This document shows, in pieces, positions 40,354 through 41,416 of a DNA stretch of 41,416 nucleotides. Every line of letters begins with the position of its first letter. The stretch's first letter is position 1. The position numbers and the translations under genes are program-made. A model generated the notes under the pieces. The model made no database searches and was not told where the DNA came from. It saw nothing but the letters and a program-made list of their open reading frames with translations. The stretch comes from an uncultured Mollicutes bacterium. GTDB taxonomy: Bacteria; Bacillota_I; Bacilli_A; Acholeplasmatales; Anaeroplasmataceae. Where the stretch lies: contig CALCWU010000075.1 in NCBI GenBank assembly GCA_937905855.1, positions 1-41,416 of the forward strand, in the 5' to 3' direction.

Positions 40354-41235
40354 TTATTTAAATACAACATTATTTGTACAAATGACATTTTGTTTATGAT
40401 ACATGAAATCAGACTCAATTTTTATATTAGATTTAAATGAATAATAACCATTATTATTTTTTTGAATTTCATATATACCACCACATGATGTATGAAGTGC
40501 ACATTTGTTGTATTCCATAAAACTAGAATAGTATATTGAAAAGCCATTTAATCCTTGCGGCTTGACAGTTGTAAGTTGAGGACAAGAAATAGAATATTCC
40601 CTCGAATAAGTGGTTGTAAATGTATACTTCCCATTAATACCAAACTTTGCCTCGGCCTTTCCAGTTAGATTTGCTTTCGAATTTTCTTTTGAAATATTAC
40701 CACCAAAATCCATGGTAGCACCAATCGAAACCTCTTTTTTATGTCCAGTTGATATAGTTATTGTTCCTAATGGATCCTCATTCATATTAGAGTGAGGCCA
40801 TGTTTTAATTTCAACTGGTACATTTGGTGAACTACTTCCAAACAAACCACCCTTTGTGTAAGGAAAAAAACTACATTCTACAAGGCAATCATTAATATAG
40901 CTTGGTCTATAAAATTCAAGTTCACCATTTGCAACTGCACCTGGAACAAATGATGCATTAATATTATATTGAAAAATACCATAATCACTATATCCATCAT
41001 TATAGGTTCCAAGCTTTTCAATGTAATAATCATAATAAAAATAGCCATAATTTTTACCACCACTTGATATAACTTTTTCCCCCGATGTATGATACAAATT
41101 TGTATTTAACAATGAGGTAAAGTAAGGATCAACATCAGGTTCAATATCTGGCGCAATTTTAGCAAAACATTTTACATTAAATAAGCATACGCTGCCAAAA
41201 AGCATCATAATTAAAATAAATATTTTTTTCTTCAT
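40354..41235 (-). CDS. Secreted six-cysteine protein of unknown function
   Basis: 293 aa. A Sec signal peptide (about 1-25, cleavage likely after CFA) and no lipobox at the cleavage site. The mature part has six cysteines (C117, C121, C218, C245, C251, C286), enough for three disulfides, unusual in this kind of bacterium. It is Tyr/Gly/Ser-rich and beta-prone. Residues about 157-217 alternate small polar and hydrophobic residues (TISTGHKKEVSIGATMDFGG, then Thr/Lys/Ser-rich strands), as in amphipathic hairpins of beta-pore-forming proteins; this is only a resemblance. The SD AGGAGA lies 11 nt upstream of the ATG, behind a perfect promoter. It is the first gene of the dual ABC-FtsX operon, so it may be its substrate, partner or target. 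Family not recognised. Confidence 0.55.
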   Translation of the reverse strand: MKKKIFILIMMLFGSVCLFNVKCFAKIAPDIEPDVDPYFTSLLNTNLYHTSGEKVISSGGKNYGYFYYDYYIEKLGTYNDGYSDYGIFQYNINASFVPGAVANGELEFYRPSYINDCLVECSFFPYTKGGLFGSSSPNVPVEIKTWPHSNMNEDPLGTITISTGHKKEVSIGATMDFGGNISKENSKANLTGKAEAKFGINGKYTFTTTYSREYSISCPQLTTVKPQGLNGFSIYYSSFMEYNKCALHTSCGGIYEIQKNNNGYYSFKSNIKIESDFMYHKQNVICTNNVVFK

Positions 41236-41264
41236 AAATTCTTTCTCTCCTTTATTTTTTATAT

Positions 41265-41293
41265 ATTATACGCTTATTAGAAATTATTGTCAA
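41265..41293 (-). promoter_or_regulatory. Perfect consensus promoter of the secreted-protein/ABC operon
   Basis: TTGACA (41288-41293), 17 bp spacer, TATAAT (41265-41270) on the minus strand, about 30 nt before the start codon. Confidence 0.9.
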
Positions 41294-41327
41294 TAAATAT
41301 GAAATTATTAATCATTTTATTTATATA

Positions 41328-41416
41328 TGCGAATTAAATTCGACAAAATAGTGCTTTTTGCAATAAATAACAATCCACCCGTTCAACGGGTGGTATTTAG
41401 GCTCCCCTATAAGGGC
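41328..41416. mobile_element. Possible IS200/IS605-type transposon end (cut by window edge)
   Basis: Three inverted repeats in sequence: CGAATT-A-AATTCG (about 41330-41342), a GC-rich hairpin CCACCCGT/ACGGGTGG (41376-41394), and CCCT/AGGG at 41404-41414. GC-rich subterminal hairpins in otherwise AT-rich DNA are typical of IS200/IS605 ends, which lack terminal inverted repeats. No transposase is inside the window. A strong terminator for a gene to the right is the main alternative. Confidence 0.35.

Overview
The window is AT-rich (roughly one third G+C) bacterial chromosome with strong purine-rich ribosome binding sites, near-consensus sigma-A promoters (TTGACA/TATAAT with 17 bp spacers) and U-tract terminators. 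Gene order is typical of Firmicutes/Bacilli: rplK-rplA-rplJ-rplL-rsmC-rpoB-rpoC, rpsL-rpsG-fusA-tuf, rpsF-ssb-rpsR, gdpP-rplI-dnaB and prfA-prmC-sua5-spoIIR-GNAT. A spoIIR homologue and a YjcZ-like small peptide gene point to an endospore-forming lineage or one descended from it. Pectin-degrading genes and serine-rich lipoproteins suggest a plant-polysaccharide user, for example an uncultured gut Bacilli/Erysipelotrichia-like organism. The code is standard: TGA is used as a stop and Trp is TGG.

Layout. Almost everything is on the minus strand, so functional order runs from right to left. 41.4-36.6 kb: a secreted six-cysteine protein of unknown function behind a consensus promoter, followed by two ABC ATPase-FtsX-like permease fusions. 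A GC-rich double hairpin at the extreme right edge resembles an IS200/IS605 transposon end. 36.6-26.1 kb: the L11/L1/L10/L12/rsmC/rpoB/rpoC cluster with recognisable L1-type and L10 leaders. 26.0-22.1 kb: a SEL1-repeat protein, a large secreted pectate lyase and a tRNA-Arg(CCU). These separate rpoC from rpsL, which are usually close neighbours. 21.8-17.5 kb: the str operon. 17.4-14.9 kb: vanZ-like, tatD, htrA-like and a YjcZ-like peptide. 14.8-11.5 kb: a small membrane protein, a class A penicillin-binding protein (the only plus-strand protein gene), a membrane protein and pncC. 11.4-10.4 kb: rpsF-ssb-rpsR. 10.2-9.0 kb: a MerR-like regulator and a lipoprotein. 8.9-1.4 kb: a GdpP-L9 fusion, dnaB, prfA, prmC, sua5, spoIIR and a GNAT gene. 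1.4-0.2 kb: a GH105 unsaturated rhamnogalacturonyl hydrolase. 0.2-0 kb: a tandem array of sigma-A promoters with an exact 97 bp period, firing leftward out of the window and possibly toward an rRNA or tRNA operon.

Points that stand out. (i) The 97 bp promoter array. (ii) GdpP fused in frame to ribosomal protein L9, with a well-placed internal GTG start and Shine-Dalgarno sequence for L9. (iii) Frameshifts in two normally essential genes, sua5 and dnaB; the dnaB lesion matches a 14-nt deletion between 9-bp repeats. (iv) A MerR-like gene whose promoter spacer is an inverted repeat. (v) A str promoter enclosed in a 10-bp inverted repeat. (vi) The secreted-protein/dual ABC-FtsX operon, the best candidate here for an undescribed export or toxin-like system.
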